This document shows positions 9,186 through 17,176 of a stretch of 64,000 nt of DNA, in pieces. Origin of the DNA: Actinobacteria bacterium OV450 (lineage in GTDB: Bacteria > Actinomycetota > Actinomycetes > Streptomycetales > Streptomycetaceae); assembly GCA_001298555.1 (NCBI GenBank), contig LJCW01000338.1, forward strand, positions 1 through 64,000, read 5' to 3'. A model generated the notes under the pieces. The model ran no database searches. It was not told the DNA's origin and saw nothing but the letters and a program-made list of their open reading frames with translations. The position numbers and the translations under genes are program-made. Positions within the stretch are counted from its first letter, which is position 1; the number at the start of each line of letters is the position of its first letter.

Positions 9186-9196
9186 GCGCGTGACCC
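9179..9196. promoter_or_regulatory. 18-bp perfect palindrome over a start codon
   Basis: GGGTCACGCGCGTGACCC reads identically on both strands and contains the GTG start of the GT87-like gene. It could be an operator at which a dimeric repressor would block translation or transcription start. No regulator of known specificity is assigned. Confidence 0.45.
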
Positions 9197-9301
9197 TAGT
9201 GGATCAACGCGGCCCCTCCGCCGCTATCCGGCCAGCCCGCAGCGCGGCACGGTCGGCCCGCGGCGCGGCGCGATCGGGCCGCAGCGGAGCCGGGCCGCCG
9301 G

Positions 9302-9487
9302 TCAGCGGCGTATGACGCCCGCGTCCTCGCCGTATTCGCCGAGGACGACGACGCTCACCGCGGCGGCCACGAAGACCTTCGCGGCGCGCAGGGCGTTGCC
9401 CACCAGGTGGCGGGGAGGGGAGTCGGAGGTGGCGGTGGCGCCGCTAGGGCGGCCGCCCCGGATCGGGGTGAAGGTTGCGGTGCTCAT
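9302..9487 (-). CDS. Small Streptomyces-type hypothetical protein
   Basis: This predicted 61-residue protein starts MSTATFTPIRGGRPS and carries NALRAAKVFVAAAVSVVVLG, a single amphipathic or membrane-like helix, then EYGEDAGVIRR. The arrangement (short Ser/Thr-rich head, NALRAAKVF helix, acidic-basic end) is one I associate with small conserved Streptomyces ORFs. No function is known to me. Longer in-frame starts exist upstream but have no conserved look. Confidence 0.55.
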   Translation of the reverse strand: MSTATFTPIRGGRPSGATATSDSPPRHLVGNALRAAKVFVAAAVSVVVLGEYGEDAGVIRR

Positions 9488-9822
9488 GTATCCATGGTGC
9501 GCTTCCGCCCCGTCCCCCACATCGCCCGCGGGGCGGAACCGCAGGCCACCGCACCTCCTCCTCCGGGCCCATGCCGTGCCCTGGGGCCTCTGCCCCAGGT
9601 CTGACACTCCCCGGTATGACATCCGTGCCGCCCGGTGACACCCGTACGGGCGTCCTGCCCGGGTGGGAGGCCCGGCTCGGTAATCCGGTCGCGCCCGTCC
9701 GGCCCGCTGACTACAATCTCCGCTCTTGCCGCCTCCCGCCGCCGCCGCGGGGAGAGCCGCCCGCCGGTCGGAAACCGGTGGGCATCGCCCGTACCGATCG
9801 CTCAGCAGCTGGAGGCATTCCC
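9488..9822. other. Divergent intergenic region with helD promoter
   Basis: This 335-nt gap separates the small minus-strand gene from helD. A TACAAT hexamer at 9712-9717 is a good sigma-HrdB-type -10 for helD, and GGAGG at 9811-9815 is its ribosome site. I looked for the rifamycin-associated inverted-repeat element known upstream of some helR/HelD genes and did not see an obvious copy. Nothing else is recognisable. Confidence 0.5.
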
Positions 9823-11982
9823 GTGTCCGCGCACGCCCCCGAAGCCGGCTCCGAAGCCGCTTCCGACGCCGGCTCCGGCGCCCACCCCCTCGCCCGCGAG
9901 CAGGCCCACCTCACCGCCTCCCGCGCCGCGCTCCGCGCCATGCGCGCGGACGTCGAGGCCCTCGACATCCGCGACGTCACCGCGAACTGGGTCAACGCGA
10001 TCGTCCTCCAGGCCCAGATCGACGACCGGATCAAGGCCCTCGCCGACCTCGCGCACACCCCGCTCTTCTTCGGCCGCCTCAACTACCTGCACGCACCCGG
10101 CGCGGAACTGGCCGAAGGCGCGGAGGGCGAGCAGTTCTACATCGGCCGCCGCCACGTCCACGACGCCGACGGCGACCCCATGGTGATCGACTGGCGCGCG
10201 CCCGTCTCCCAGCCGTTCTACCGGGCCTCCAAGAACGACCCGCAGGACATCGCGCTGCGCCGCCGCTTCGGCTACACCGGCGGCGAGCTCACCGCGTACG
10301 AGGACGAGCACCTCTCCGACCCCGCCGAGGCGGCAGCCGTCAGCAAGCTGCTCCAGCAGGAGATCGAGCGGCCGCGCGTCGGCCCCATGCGCGACATCGT
10401 CGCCACGATCCAGCCCGAGCAGGACGAGATCGTCCGCTCCGGGCTGTCCGGTTCCGTCTGCGTGCAGGGCGGCCCCGGCACCGGCAAGACGGCGGTCGGC
10501 CTGCACCGCGTCGCGTACCTGCTGTACGCCCACCGGGAGCGGCTCGCCCGCACCGGCACCCTCGTCATCGGGCCGAACCGTTCCTTCCTGCACTACATCG
10601 AGCAGGTCCTGCCCGCCCTGGGCGAGCTGGAGGTCAAGCAGGCCACCGTCGAGGACCTCGTCACGCAGGGCGGACTGGAGGTCCGCGGCGCCGACGCCGC
10701 CGCGACCGCCGTCGTCAAGGGCGACGCCCGGATGGCGCAGGTGCTGCGCCGCGCGGTCCGCTCGCACGTCACGCCGCCCGCCGAGCCGCTGATGGTGGTG
10801 CGCGGATCGCGGCGGTGGCGGGTGCCGGCGTACGAGCTGGAGGAGATCGTCAAGGAGCTCCTGGACCGGGACATCCGCTACGGCGCCGCCCGCGACGCGC
10901 TGTCGCAGCGGATCGCGCACACCGTGCTCGTACGGATGGAGCAGGCGGGCGAGGCGCCGGACGACCGCGTCCAGGACGCGGTGGCCCGCAGCGCCGCCGT
11001 GAAGGCTGCGGTCAAGACGATGTGGCCGGCGGTGGACCCGGCGAAGCTGGTGCTGCGCCTGCTGTCGGAACCGGAGTTCCTGGCGGCGCACGCAGAGGGC
11101 GTCCTGTCGGAGGAGGAGCAGCGGCTCCTGCTGTGGCCGAAGCCGTACCGGAGCGTGAAGTCGGCGCAGTGGTCGTCGGCGGACCTGGTGCTGATCGACG
11201 AGGCGGCCGACCTGGTGGAGCGCACGCACTCGCTCGGCCACGTCGTCCTCGACGAGGCGCAGGACCTGTCGCCGATGCAGTACCGGGCGGTGGGCCGGCG
11301 CTGCACGACCGGCTCCGCCACGGTGCTGGGCGACCTCGCGCAGGGCACGACCCCGTGGGCCACGCGCAGCTGGGACGAGGCACTGGCGCACCTGGGCAAG
11401 CCGGAGGCGGTGCTGGAGGAGCTGACGGCCGGCTTCCGCGTACCGCGGGAGGTGATCGCGTACGCCTCGCGGCTCCTGCCGTCGATCTCCCCGGGGCTGG
11501 CCCCGGTCTCCTCGGTCCGTGAGACGCCGGGCTCCCTGGTCGTCACGCCGGTGACGGTTGAGCCGGACGGGCCGGACGGGCCGGACGACCAGGCCGGTCC
11601 GAACGGGCAGGCCCGGCTGACGGCTTCGGTGGTCGAGGCCTGCCGCGCCTCGCTGGCCCACGAGGGCTCGATCGGCCTGATCGCGGCCGACGCCCGGATC
11701 CCGGAGCTGGCGAAGGCGCTGGAGGCGGCCGGGATGGCCCACCTGTCGCCCGGCGAGGAGACGACGGCGCAGTCCCGCCTCACCCTCGTCCCGGCGTCGC
11801 TGGCGAAGGGCCTGGAGTACGACTACGTGGTGCTGGACGAGCCCGCCGCGATCGTCTCCGGCGAACCCGACGAACGCACCGGCCTGCGCCGCCTCTACGT
11901 GTGCCTCACCCGTGCCGTCTCGGGTCTGCACGTCCTGCACGCCGCCGCGTTGCCGGCCGCCCTCGGACCTGCCCTTCCGTAG
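9823..11982 (+). CDS. helD: HelD-like RNA polymerase recycling ATPase
   Basis: The 719-residue superfamily 1 UvrD/Rep-like ATPase fits HelD, which binds core RNA polymerase and releases stalled complexes; some actinobacterial homologues give rifamycin tolerance. An N-terminal helical arm (about residues 20-70, REQAHLTASRAALRAMRADV) corresponds to the secondary-channel arm. The FFGRLNYL, FYIGRRHVHD and VIDWRAPVSQPFY motifs are typical of the family. Walker A is GGPGTGKTAVGLHR near residue 216, motif II is VVLDEAQDLSPMQ, and late motifs are KGLEYDYVVLDEP and LYVCLTRA. Length matches actinobacterial HelD (about 720-740). The GTG at 9823 is set by GGAGG eight nt upstream. It stands alone, with no visible operon. 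Confidence 0.85.
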   Translation: MSAHAPEAGSEAASDAGSGAHPLAREQAHLTASRAALRAMRADVEALDIRDVTANWVNAIVLQAQIDDRIKALADLAHTPLFFGRLNYLHAPGAELAEGAEGEQFYIGRRHVHDADGDPMVIDWRAPVSQPFYRASKNDPQDIALRRRFGYTGGELTAYEDEHLSDPAEAAAVSKLLQQEIERPRVGPMRDIVATIQPEQDEIVRSGLSGSVCVQGGPGTGKTAVGLHRVAYLLYAHRERLARTGTLVIGPNRSFLHYIEQVLPALGELEVKQATVEDLVTQGGLEVRGADAAATAVVKGDARMAQVLRRAVRSHVTPPAEPLMVVRGSRRWRVPAYELEEIVKELLDRDIRYGAARDALSQRIAHTVLVRMEQAGEAPDDRVQDAVARSAAVKAAVKTMWPAVDPAKLVLRLLSEPEFLAAHAEGVLSEEEQRLLLWPKPYRSVKSAQWSSADLVLIDEAADLVERTHSLGHVVLDEAQDLSPMQYRAVGRRCTTGSATVLGDLAQGTTPWATRSWDEALAHLGKPEAVLEELTAGFRVPREVIAYASRLLPSISPGLAPVSSVRETPGSLVVTPVTVEPDGPDGPDDQAGPNGQARLTASVVEACRASLAHEGSIGLIAADARIPELAKALEAAGMAHLSPGEETTAQSRLTLVPASLAKGLEYDYVVLDEPAAIVSGEPDERTGLRRLYVCLTRAVSGLHVLHAAALPAALGPALP

Positions 11983-12078
11983 CTCCGGTGGACACGGCCG
12001 GTGGGCGGCAGGACGATGGACGTGTTCACACCTCCCCGGGCCCGGTTCTCACGTGATCCATCCGAGGAAGGACGAACG

Positions 12079-12603
12079 ATGAAACCCCGCATTCGACTGG
12101 CCGTGCTGGCGCCCGTGCTCGTGTCCTCGCTGGCACTCGGGTCGGCACCGTTGCTGGCCGCTTCCGCGCAGGCGGCAGCGGTACCTTCCCTGACGTGCAG
12201 CGTGAAGCAGACCCCCAACACCACGGGCAAGTACAACGTCTCGGTCACAGGAGCCCTGCCGGGGACGACCGTCAGCATCCACGGTGGCACGGCGACCCAC
12301 CAGTTCATCTTCTCCACCAATGCCGACGACGACGGGAACGCCTCCACCAGCGGGTTCATCCCGGCCGGGAAGGTGACGGCCGCGAACCAGGGCGACAAGG
12401 TCACCTGCGGCACGGTCAAGCAGGCCGAACAGAAGAACGCCCAGGACCAGTACAACGCGGGCTTCCAGAGGGGTCTGTCCGAAACACTGAAAACCTGCAA
12501 GGAGCAGCAGGCCAACCAGGGGTTCACGCAACCGGACCCGAACTACGAGCGCGGCTACAACGCGGGCGTGGACAAGGCACTCAGCAGCCCCAAGTGCCAG
12601 TAG
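12079..12603 (+). CDS. Small secreted protein, unknown function
   Basis: The 174-residue precursor has a signal peptide (KPRIRL, then a hydrophobic core LAVLAPVLVSSLALG, cleavage likely after AQA near residue 34). The mature part has two regions: a small beta-like domain with two cysteines about 70 residues apart (LTCSV and KVTCG), and a Gln/Asn-rich C-terminal helix region with YNAGFQRGL, LKTCKEQQ and YNAGVDKAL ending in KCQ. The four cysteines suggest disulphides. The start ATG follows GAGGAAGGACG. I do not recognise the family. Confidence 0.7.
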   Translation: MKPRIRLAVLAPVLVSSLALGSAPLLAASAQAAAVPSLTCSVKQTPNTTGKYNVSVTGALPGTTVSIHGGTATHQFIFSTNADDDGNASTSGFIPAGKVTAANQGDKVTCGTVKQAEQKNAQDQYNAGFQRGLSETLKTCKEQQANQGFTQPDPNYERGYNAGVDKALSSPKCQ

Positions 12604-12609
12604 TGCTGA

Positions 12610-13329
12610 TCACCCGTCACCGAAGCGGCCGGCGGTCGCCGGCTGCGAAAGGGCCTTACGCCACTGCGCGACCGCCGACGCCGAGACCGGGGCGCCCCAC
12701 CCCTGCGGCCTGGCCGCCCCGCCGATGTGGAAGGCGTCGATGCCCGCGGCCCGCAGCCGCGGCAGGTGCGCCAGGGTGAGGCCGCCGCCGACCATGATCC
12801 GCGCCGCGTACCCCGGCTCGCCCCGCCGGGCCGCCTCGGAGAGCAGCACCGGAAGGCCCTCGTCGACCCCGTCGGCCGAGCCTGCCGTCAGATAGGCGTC
12901 GAGCCCCGGCAGGTCGGCGAGGGCCTTGCGCGCCTGGTCGCGGTCCGCCGCCCGGTCCAGCGCCCGGTGGAAGGTCCAGCGGCAGCCCTCCAGCTCCGCC
13001 AGGACGGCCTCCACCGCGGCCAGGTCGGGGCTGCCGTCCGGGGTCAGGAACCCGAGGACGAACTCCTGCGCCCCCTCGGCCCGCAGCGCCCGTGCCTGCT
13101 CCACCAGCAGGTCGACGGGGCCGGCGGCGAACCCGTCCGTCCGGCGGATCATCACGCGCAGCGGGATGTCGACCGCCGCGCGGATCGCCGCGAAGGTCTC
13201 GCGCGGCGGGGTGAGCCCGTCGGCGGCCATGTCGGTGACCAGCTCCAGCCGGTCGGCCCCGCCGGCCTGGGCCGCGACCGCGTCCCGGGCATCGAGGGCG
13301 ATCACCTCCAGCAGCGCTTGGTTGCTCAT
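12610..13329 (-). CDS. cutC: CutC family TIM-barrel protein
   Basis: The 239-residue protein is a full-length CutC (about 240-250). Signature segments are LLEVIALDARDAVAAQAGGA with DRLELV, GLTPPRETF, VMIRRTDGF, FVLGFLTPDG, WTFHRALDRA and AAGIDAFHIGGAAR. The family is named for copper homeostasis, but the Escherichia coli copper phenotype was later attributed to the MicL small RNA, so the biochemical role is open. A dre-like site identical in core to those before nagK and msiK lies 27-42 nt upstream of the start, which hints at an amino-sugar connection. The ATG at 13329 is preceded by GAAGGATGG. It converges with the secreted protein gene 6 nt away. Confidence 0.9.
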   Translation of the reverse strand: MSNQALLEVIALDARDAVAAQAGGADRLELVTDMAADGLTPPRETFAAIRAAVDIPLRVMIRRTDGFAAGPVDLLVEQARALRAEGAQEFVLGFLTPDGSPDLAAVEAVLAELEGCRWTFHRALDRAADRDQARKALADLPGLDAYLTAGSADGVDEGLPVLLSEAARRGEPGYAARIMVGGGLTLAHLPRLRAAGIDAFHIGGAARPQGWGAPVSASAVAQWRKALSQPATAGRFGDG

Positions 13330-13355
13330 TCGATGCCATCCTTCGCATACGGAAA

Positions 13356-13371
13356 ATAGGTCTAGTCCAAT
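13356..13371 (-). promoter_or_regulatory. dre-like DasR operator upstream of cutC
   Basis: The minus-strand sequence ATTGGACTAGACCTAT matches 12 of 16 positions of the DasR consensus ACTGGTCTAGACCACT. Its core TGGACTAGACC (13359-13369) is identical to the cores before nagK and msiK in this window. It is 27 nt from the cutC start and could also affect the divergent HD gene. Confidence 0.6.
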
Positions 13372-13435
13372 ATGAAGGGTACGGGCCCGCGCCCGCGCAT
13401 CACCAGCACAAACACGCCACCCCCACAATGTGCCC

Positions 13436-14077
13436 ATGACCTCCGACCTCCGCGACCGCTGGCACGCCACCACCACCGCCGCAGGCGCCGACCCCGACCG
13501 CGACCCCGGCCCGTACGCCGACCGGCTCCTGGCCGCCTGGGCGGAGCCGCAGCGCAGGTACCACACCACCGCGCACCTGGCCGACGTACTCGCGCGGATC
13601 GACGTACTCGCCCCGCACGCCGCCGACCCCGCGGCCGTCGAGCTCGCCGCCTGGTTCCACGACGCCGTCTACCGCCCCGACCGCTCCGAGAACGAGGAGC
13701 GCAGCGCGGCGCTCGCCGAGCGCGCCCTGCCCGAACTCGGCATCGACGCCGCCCGCACCGCCGAGGTGGCCCGCCTGGTCCGGCTCACCGTCACCCATGA
13801 CCCCGCCCCCGGCGACACCAACGGAGAGGTGCTCTGCGACGCGGACCTGGCCGTCCTCGCGGGCGGCCCCGACGCGTACGCGGCGTACGTCGCCGCGGTC
13901 CGCGCCGAGTACGGCTTCGTCCCCGAGGACGCGTTCCGCACCGGCCGGGCCGCCGTACTGCGCCAGCTGCTCGGCCTGCCCCGCCTCTTCCGCACCCCGT
14001 ACGGCACGGCGCACTGGGAGGCCCCGGCCCGCCGCAACCTGGCCGCCGAGCTGGCCGACCTGAGCGACGGCGCATGA
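13436..14077 (+). CDS. HD-domain metal-dependent phosphohydrolase-like protein
   Basis: The 213-residue protein resembles the predicted metal-dependent HD hydrolases of the COG4339 type. Metal-ligand candidates are the first His in RYHTTAHLADVL, the His-Asp pair in AAWFHDAVY, and the Asp in EVLCDADLAVLAG. RLPRLFRTPYGT-like sequence and a helical C-terminus follow. The substrate is unknown; some relatives act on phosphorylated nucleotides or sugars. The ATG at 13436 and the GTG at 13430 are both possible. No ribosome site is visible and CACAAT lies just upstream, so a leaderless transcript is plausible. It is divergent from cutC, with the dre-like site between them. Confidence 0.8.
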   Translation: MTSDLRDRWHATTTAAGADPDRDPGPYADRLLAAWAEPQRRYHTTAHLADVLARIDVLAPHAADPAAVELAAWFHDAVYRPDRSENEERSAALAERALPELGIDAARTAEVARLVRLTVTHDPAPGDTNGEVLCDADLAVLAGGPDAYAAYVAAVRAEYGFVPEDAFRTGRAAVLRQLLGLPRLFRTPYGTAHWEAPARRNLAAELADLSDGA

Positions 14078-14087
14078 GGCCGGGGGA

Positions 14088-15371
14088 ATGAGATCCGGTG
14101 CGGGGAGGTTCGTACCGGACGTGCCCCCAGCTCCCGCGCGCTCCCGCATGCCCGTCGCAGTCCACGTCCTCGGCCTGGCCGTCTTCTCGCTCGGAACCAG
14201 CGAGTTCATGCTCTCCGGGCTGCTGCCGCCCATCGCGCGGGACATGCACGTCACCATCCCCCGGGCGGGCCTGCTCATATCCGCGTTCGCGATCGGCATG
14301 GTCGTCGGGGCGCCGCTGCTGGCCGTGGCCACACTGCGGCTCCCGCGCCGCACCACCCTCATCGCGCTCATCAGCCTCTTCGGCCTAGGTCAGGTCGCGG
14401 GCGCACTGGCCCCCTCGTACGAGTTCCTCTTCGCCTCCCGCATCGTCTCCGCGCTCGCCTGCGCCGGCTTCTGGGCGGTGGGCGCGGCCGTCGCCATCGC
14501 GATGGTCGGCAGAGACCAGCGCGCCCGCGCGATGGCGGTCATGATCGGCGGCCTGTCCATCGCCAACGTCCTCGGCGTCCCCGCCGGCGCCTTCCTCGGG
14601 GAGCAGTTCGGCTGGCGCTCCGCGTTCTGGTCGGTGGGCGCGGCCTCCGCCGTCGCCCTCGTGGGCATCCTGGCGCTCATCCCGAAGATCCCGCTGCCCG
14701 CGGAGAAGCCCCGCCTGCGCCGCGAGCTCGCCATCTACGGCGACCTCCAGGTGTGGCTGGCCGTCACCGTCACCGCCCTCGCCGCGGGCGGCGTGTTCTG
14801 CGCCTTCAGCTACCTGTCCCCGCTGCTCACGGACGAGGCCGGACTGGATTCGGCGTGGGTGCCGTGGGTCCTCGCCCTCTTCGGCGTCGGCGCGCTCGTC
14901 GGCACCACCGTCGGCGGGCGGATCGCCGACGGCCGCCTCTTCGGCGTGATGACCTGGGGCATCAGCGCCTCCACCGCCTTCCTCGCGGCGCTGGCCCTGC
15001 TGGCCTCCGTCCAGGTCGCGGCCGTCGCGCTCGCCTTCCTGCTCGGCGTCTCGGCGTTCTTCACCGCACCGGCCCTCAACGCGCGCGCCTTCAACGTCGC
15101 CGGCGCCGCGCCCACCCTCGCCGGGGCCACGACCACCGCCGCCTTCAACGTCGGCAACACCGGCGGCCCCTGGCTGGGCGGCACCGTCATCGACGCCGGC
15201 TACGGCTATGCCGCCACCGCCTGGGCCGGCTCGGCCATGACCGTCACCGCGGTGGGCCTGACGGTGCTGGCCCGGCGGATCGACCGCCGCACGGGGACCG
15301 GCACGACCCGCGTCATCACCCGGGCGGGCTCCGCCCCCGCGCCGGCCGGCGCGGAGCCGGCGGGCCGGTAG
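14088..15371 (+). CDS. MFS efflux transporter, Cmx/CmrA (chloramphenicol exporter) type
   Basis: The 427-residue protein has 12 predicted transmembrane segments. It opens with the drug:H+ antiporter signature LGTSEFMLSGLLPPIARDM, then AGLLISAFAIGMVVGAP and a loop-2/3 motif with RLPRRTTL. The second half has GTTVGGRIADGRLF and ends in a Thr/Ala/Pro-rich tail. This pattern matches the Cmx/CmrA/ArabE-like branch associated with chloramphenicol efflux, though the true substrate is unknown. It starts 11 nt after the HD gene, so the two are likely co-transcribed. An internal ATG at 14148 is a plausible alternative start, because the first 20 residues look non-conserved. Confidence 0.85.
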   Translation: MRSGAGRFVPDVPPAPARSRMPVAVHVLGLAVFSLGTSEFMLSGLLPPIARDMHVTIPRAGLLISAFAIGMVVGAPLLAVATLRLPRRTTLIALISLFGLGQVAGALAPSYEFLFASRIVSALACAGFWAVGAAVAIAMVGRDQRARAMAVMIGGLSIANVLGVPAGAFLGEQFGWRSAFWSVGAASAVALVGILALIPKIPLPAEKPRLRRELAIYGDLQVWLAVTVTALAAGGVFCAFSYLSPLLTDEAGLDSAWVPWVLALFGVGALVGTTVGGRIADGRLFGVMTWGISASTAFLAALALLASVQVAAVALAFLLGVSAFFTAPALNARAFNVAGAAPTLAGATTTAAFNVGNTGGPWLGGTVIDAGYGYAATAWAGSAMTVTAVGLTVLARRIDRRTGTGTTRVITRAGSAPAPAGAEPAGR

Positions 15372-15418
15372 GGCTCCGCCCCCGGGCCCGGGTCTCTCCG
15401 CGCGCGTCGCGCCGCGTG

Positions 15419-15685
15419 CTAAGCCGGGCGGCCCTTGGGGCGGCGCAGGCCCGCCTGGGTGAGGCGGCGGACCAGTTCCTTGCTGCCGATCTCCACCGCA
15501 CCCGCCGCCACCGCGTCCGCGTAGCGGTACGACGGCACGTCGTAGTGATCGCGCTCGAACGCCTTCGGCGGGCAGCCGATCGACGCCGCGAAGGCGTGCA
15601 GCTCCTCGTACGAGACGTCGCTGACCAGGTGGGACCACATCCGACCGTGGCCCGGCCAGGTCGGCGGGTCGATGTAGAGCGTCAC
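15419..15685 (-). CDS. DUF4031 protein
   Basis: This 88-residue protein matches DUF4031. It begins MTLYIDPPTWPGHGRMWSHL, followed by VSDVSYEELHAFA, IGCPPKAFERDHYDVPS and YADAVAAGAVEI, all hallmarks of this small actinobacterial family of unknown function. The GTG start at 15685 lies 7 nt after the stop of the upstream 125-aa gene, so the two form a minus-strand pair. The MFS gene converges on it 47 nt away. Confidence 0.85.
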   Translation of the reverse strand: MTLYIDPPTWPGHGRMWSHLVSDVSYEELHAFAASIGCPPKAFERDHYDVPSYRYADAVAAGAVEIGSKELVRRLTQAGLRRPKGRPA

Positions 15686-15692
15686 CCGCGGC

Positions 15693-16070
15693 TCACCGGC
15701 CGGCCCCGAAGACGGGCCCGAGGGCGCCGACCGCGGCGACCTTCACCCCGGCCTTGCCGCACACCCAGTGCGGATCGGGTCCCAACTCCGGCTCCACGTC
15801 CAGCGCGTGCGGATCGCCGTGCGAGCAGACCGGGCACAGCGGCCAGCGCCCGTACTTCTCCAGCAGTGCGTCCTGTACGTCCTGGGCGACGAGTCCGGCG
15901 AGGTAGTCGACCCCCGCCGGCCACTGCTCCACCCACCACCGGCGGTGCGTGACCGAGTCCTCGACGAGGGAGACGACATCGGCGTCGGCGACCTCGCCCG
16001 CGATGAGATCGGCGAGCACGAGGGCACGGGCGGCATGCAGCGCCTGTTCCAGGGGGGTCGCGTGGTCCAT
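15693..16070 (-). CDS. Conserved hypothetical protein with Cys/His zinc-like cluster
   Basis: The 125-residue protein is helical over the first 80 residues (MDHATPLEQALHAARALVLA) and then has a possible metal site: LCPVCSHGDPHALDV followed by DPHWVCGKAG, giving two close cysteines, histidines and a later His/Cys. It is coupled to the DUF4031 gene downstream. I recognise it only as a conserved Streptomyces hypothetical. Confidence 0.7.
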   Translation of the reverse strand: MDHATPLEQALHAARALVLADLIAGEVADADVVSLVEDSVTHRRWWVEQWPAGVDYLAGLVAQDVQDALLEKYGRWPLCPVCSHGDPHALDVEPELGPDPHWVCGKAGVKVAAVGALGPVFGAGR

Positions 16071-16153
16071 GCGCCCATTGTGAACCCGTACGGCCCACGT
16101 GGTGAAGGCCCTCCCCTGCCGGTGCCGGATGGCGCCTTGACCCCCACCCCGGC

Positions 16154-16200
16154 CGAAAATAGATTTCAGAGATGAGCGACGAGCCGAAAGTTGCTTTCAG
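16154..16200 (+). promoter_or_regulatory. Twin operator-like palindromes at the front of the MurNAc operon
   Basis: Two related 16-mers, CGAAAATAGATTTCAG (16154-16169) and CGAAAGTTGCTTTCAG (16185-16200), share CGAAA and TTTCAG and each contains the palindrome GAAA-N5-TTTC. Their starts are 31 bp apart, three helical turns, so bound dimers would lie on the same DNA face. The first ends 2 nt before the RpiR start codon and the second lies inside its coding sequence. They are inferred to be autoregulatory sites for the RpiR protein. Confidence 0.6.
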
Positions 16201-17176
16201 CGAGGTCCCCGCCACGCCGCACGGCCACGCAGAGGTCCCCGCCACGCCGCACGGCCACGCGGAGGACCCCGCCGCGCCGCACGGCGACGCCCCCGGCCGC
16301 GGCCTTCCGCTGCGGGCCCGCGTCCGCAGCCTCGCCCCGTCCATGACCCCCTCCGTGCGGGCCGTCGCCGAAACCGTCGCCGCCGACCCCGCCGGCTGCT
16401 CCCGCCTCACCGTCAGCGCCCTCGCCGCCCGCACCGGCACCAGCGAGGCCACCGTCGTCCGCACCGCCCGCCTCCTCGGCTACCCCGGCTACCGCGATCT
16501 GCGCCTGGCCCTCGCCGCGCTCGCCGCCCGGCAGGAGTCCGGCGCGGCCCCCGCCGTCACCGCCGACATAGCCGTCGACGACCCGATCGCCGACGTCGTC
16601 GCCAAACTGGCCCACGAGGAGGCCCAGACCCTCGCCGACACCGCCGCCGGACTCGACCTCGCCGCGCTCGGCGCCGCCGTCACCGCGCTCGCCACGGCCC
16701 GCCGGATCGACATCTACGGCGTCGGCGCCTCCGCACTCGTCGGCCAGGACCTCGCCCAGAAGCTGCTGCGCATCGGACTCGTCGCCCACGCCCACGGCGA
16801 CCCCCATCTGGCCGTCACCGGCGCCGTGCAGCTGCGCCCCGGCGACGCCGCCGTCGCGATCAGCCACTCCGGCGCGACCGGCGACGTGATCGACCCCCTG
16901 CGCACCGCCTTCGAGCGCGGCGCCACCACCATCGCGCTCACCGGCCACCCCCACGCCCCCGTCTCCCACTACGCCGACGTCGTCCTGGCCACCTCCGCCG
17001 CCCGCGAGACCCGGCTGCGCCCGGCCGCCATGTCGAGCCGGACCAGCCAGCTCCTCGTCGTCGACTGCCTGTTCGTCGCCGTCGCCCAGCGGACCTACGA
17101 GACCGCCGCGCCCGCGCTCGCCGCCTCGTACGAGGCACTCGCCCCCCGCCGGACCGCCAGGAGCCCCCGCCCATGA
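16172..17176 (+). CDS. RpiR/MurR family transcriptional regulator of MurNAc metabolism
   Basis: The 334-residue protein has an N-terminal HTH_6 domain (about residues 50-115: SMTPSVRAVAETVAADPAG, then LAARTGTSEATVVRTARLLG) and a C-terminal SIS sugar-phosphate-binding domain (about 165-300: RRIDIYGVGASALVGQDLA, then AVAISHSGATGDVIDPLRTA). It is expected to sense MurNAc-6-P or a related amino-sugar phosphate. Before the HTH are three 10-residue repeats (EVPATPHGHA type) encoded by three 30-bp DNA repeats at 16202-16291. Its stop overlaps murQ by ATGA. No ribosome site precedes the ATG, so a leaderless transcript or a downstream start is possible. Confidence 0.85.
   Translation: MSDEPKVAFSEVPATPHGHAEVPATPHGHAEDPAAPHGDAPGRGLPLRARVRSLAPSMTPSVRAVAETVAADPAGCSRLTVSALAARTGTSEATVVRTARLLGYPGYRDLRLALAALAARQESGAAPAVTADIAVDDPIADVVAKLAHEEAQTLADTAAGLDLAALGAAVTALATARRIDIYGVGASALVGQDLAQKLLRIGLVAHAHGDPHLAVTGAVQLRPGDAAVAISHSGATGDVIDPLRTAFERGATTIALTGHPHAPVSHYADVVLATSAARETRLRPAAMSSRTSQLLVVDCLFVAVAQRTYETAAPALAASYEALAPRRTARSPRP
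16202..16291 (+). repeat. Three 30-bp in-frame repeats in the RpiR gene
   Basis: Copies at 16202-16231, 16232-16261 and 16262-16291 each begin GAGG(T/A)CCCCGCC and encode EVPATPHGHA-like decapeptides. The first two differ by one base and the third has drifted. Copy number probably varies between strains. Confidence 0.85.

Noticed and set aside
14088..15371. A specialised-metabolite resistance cluster around the MFS exporter
   Set aside because: The neighbouring genes are conserved housekeeping or hypothetical; no biosynthetic enzymes are present.
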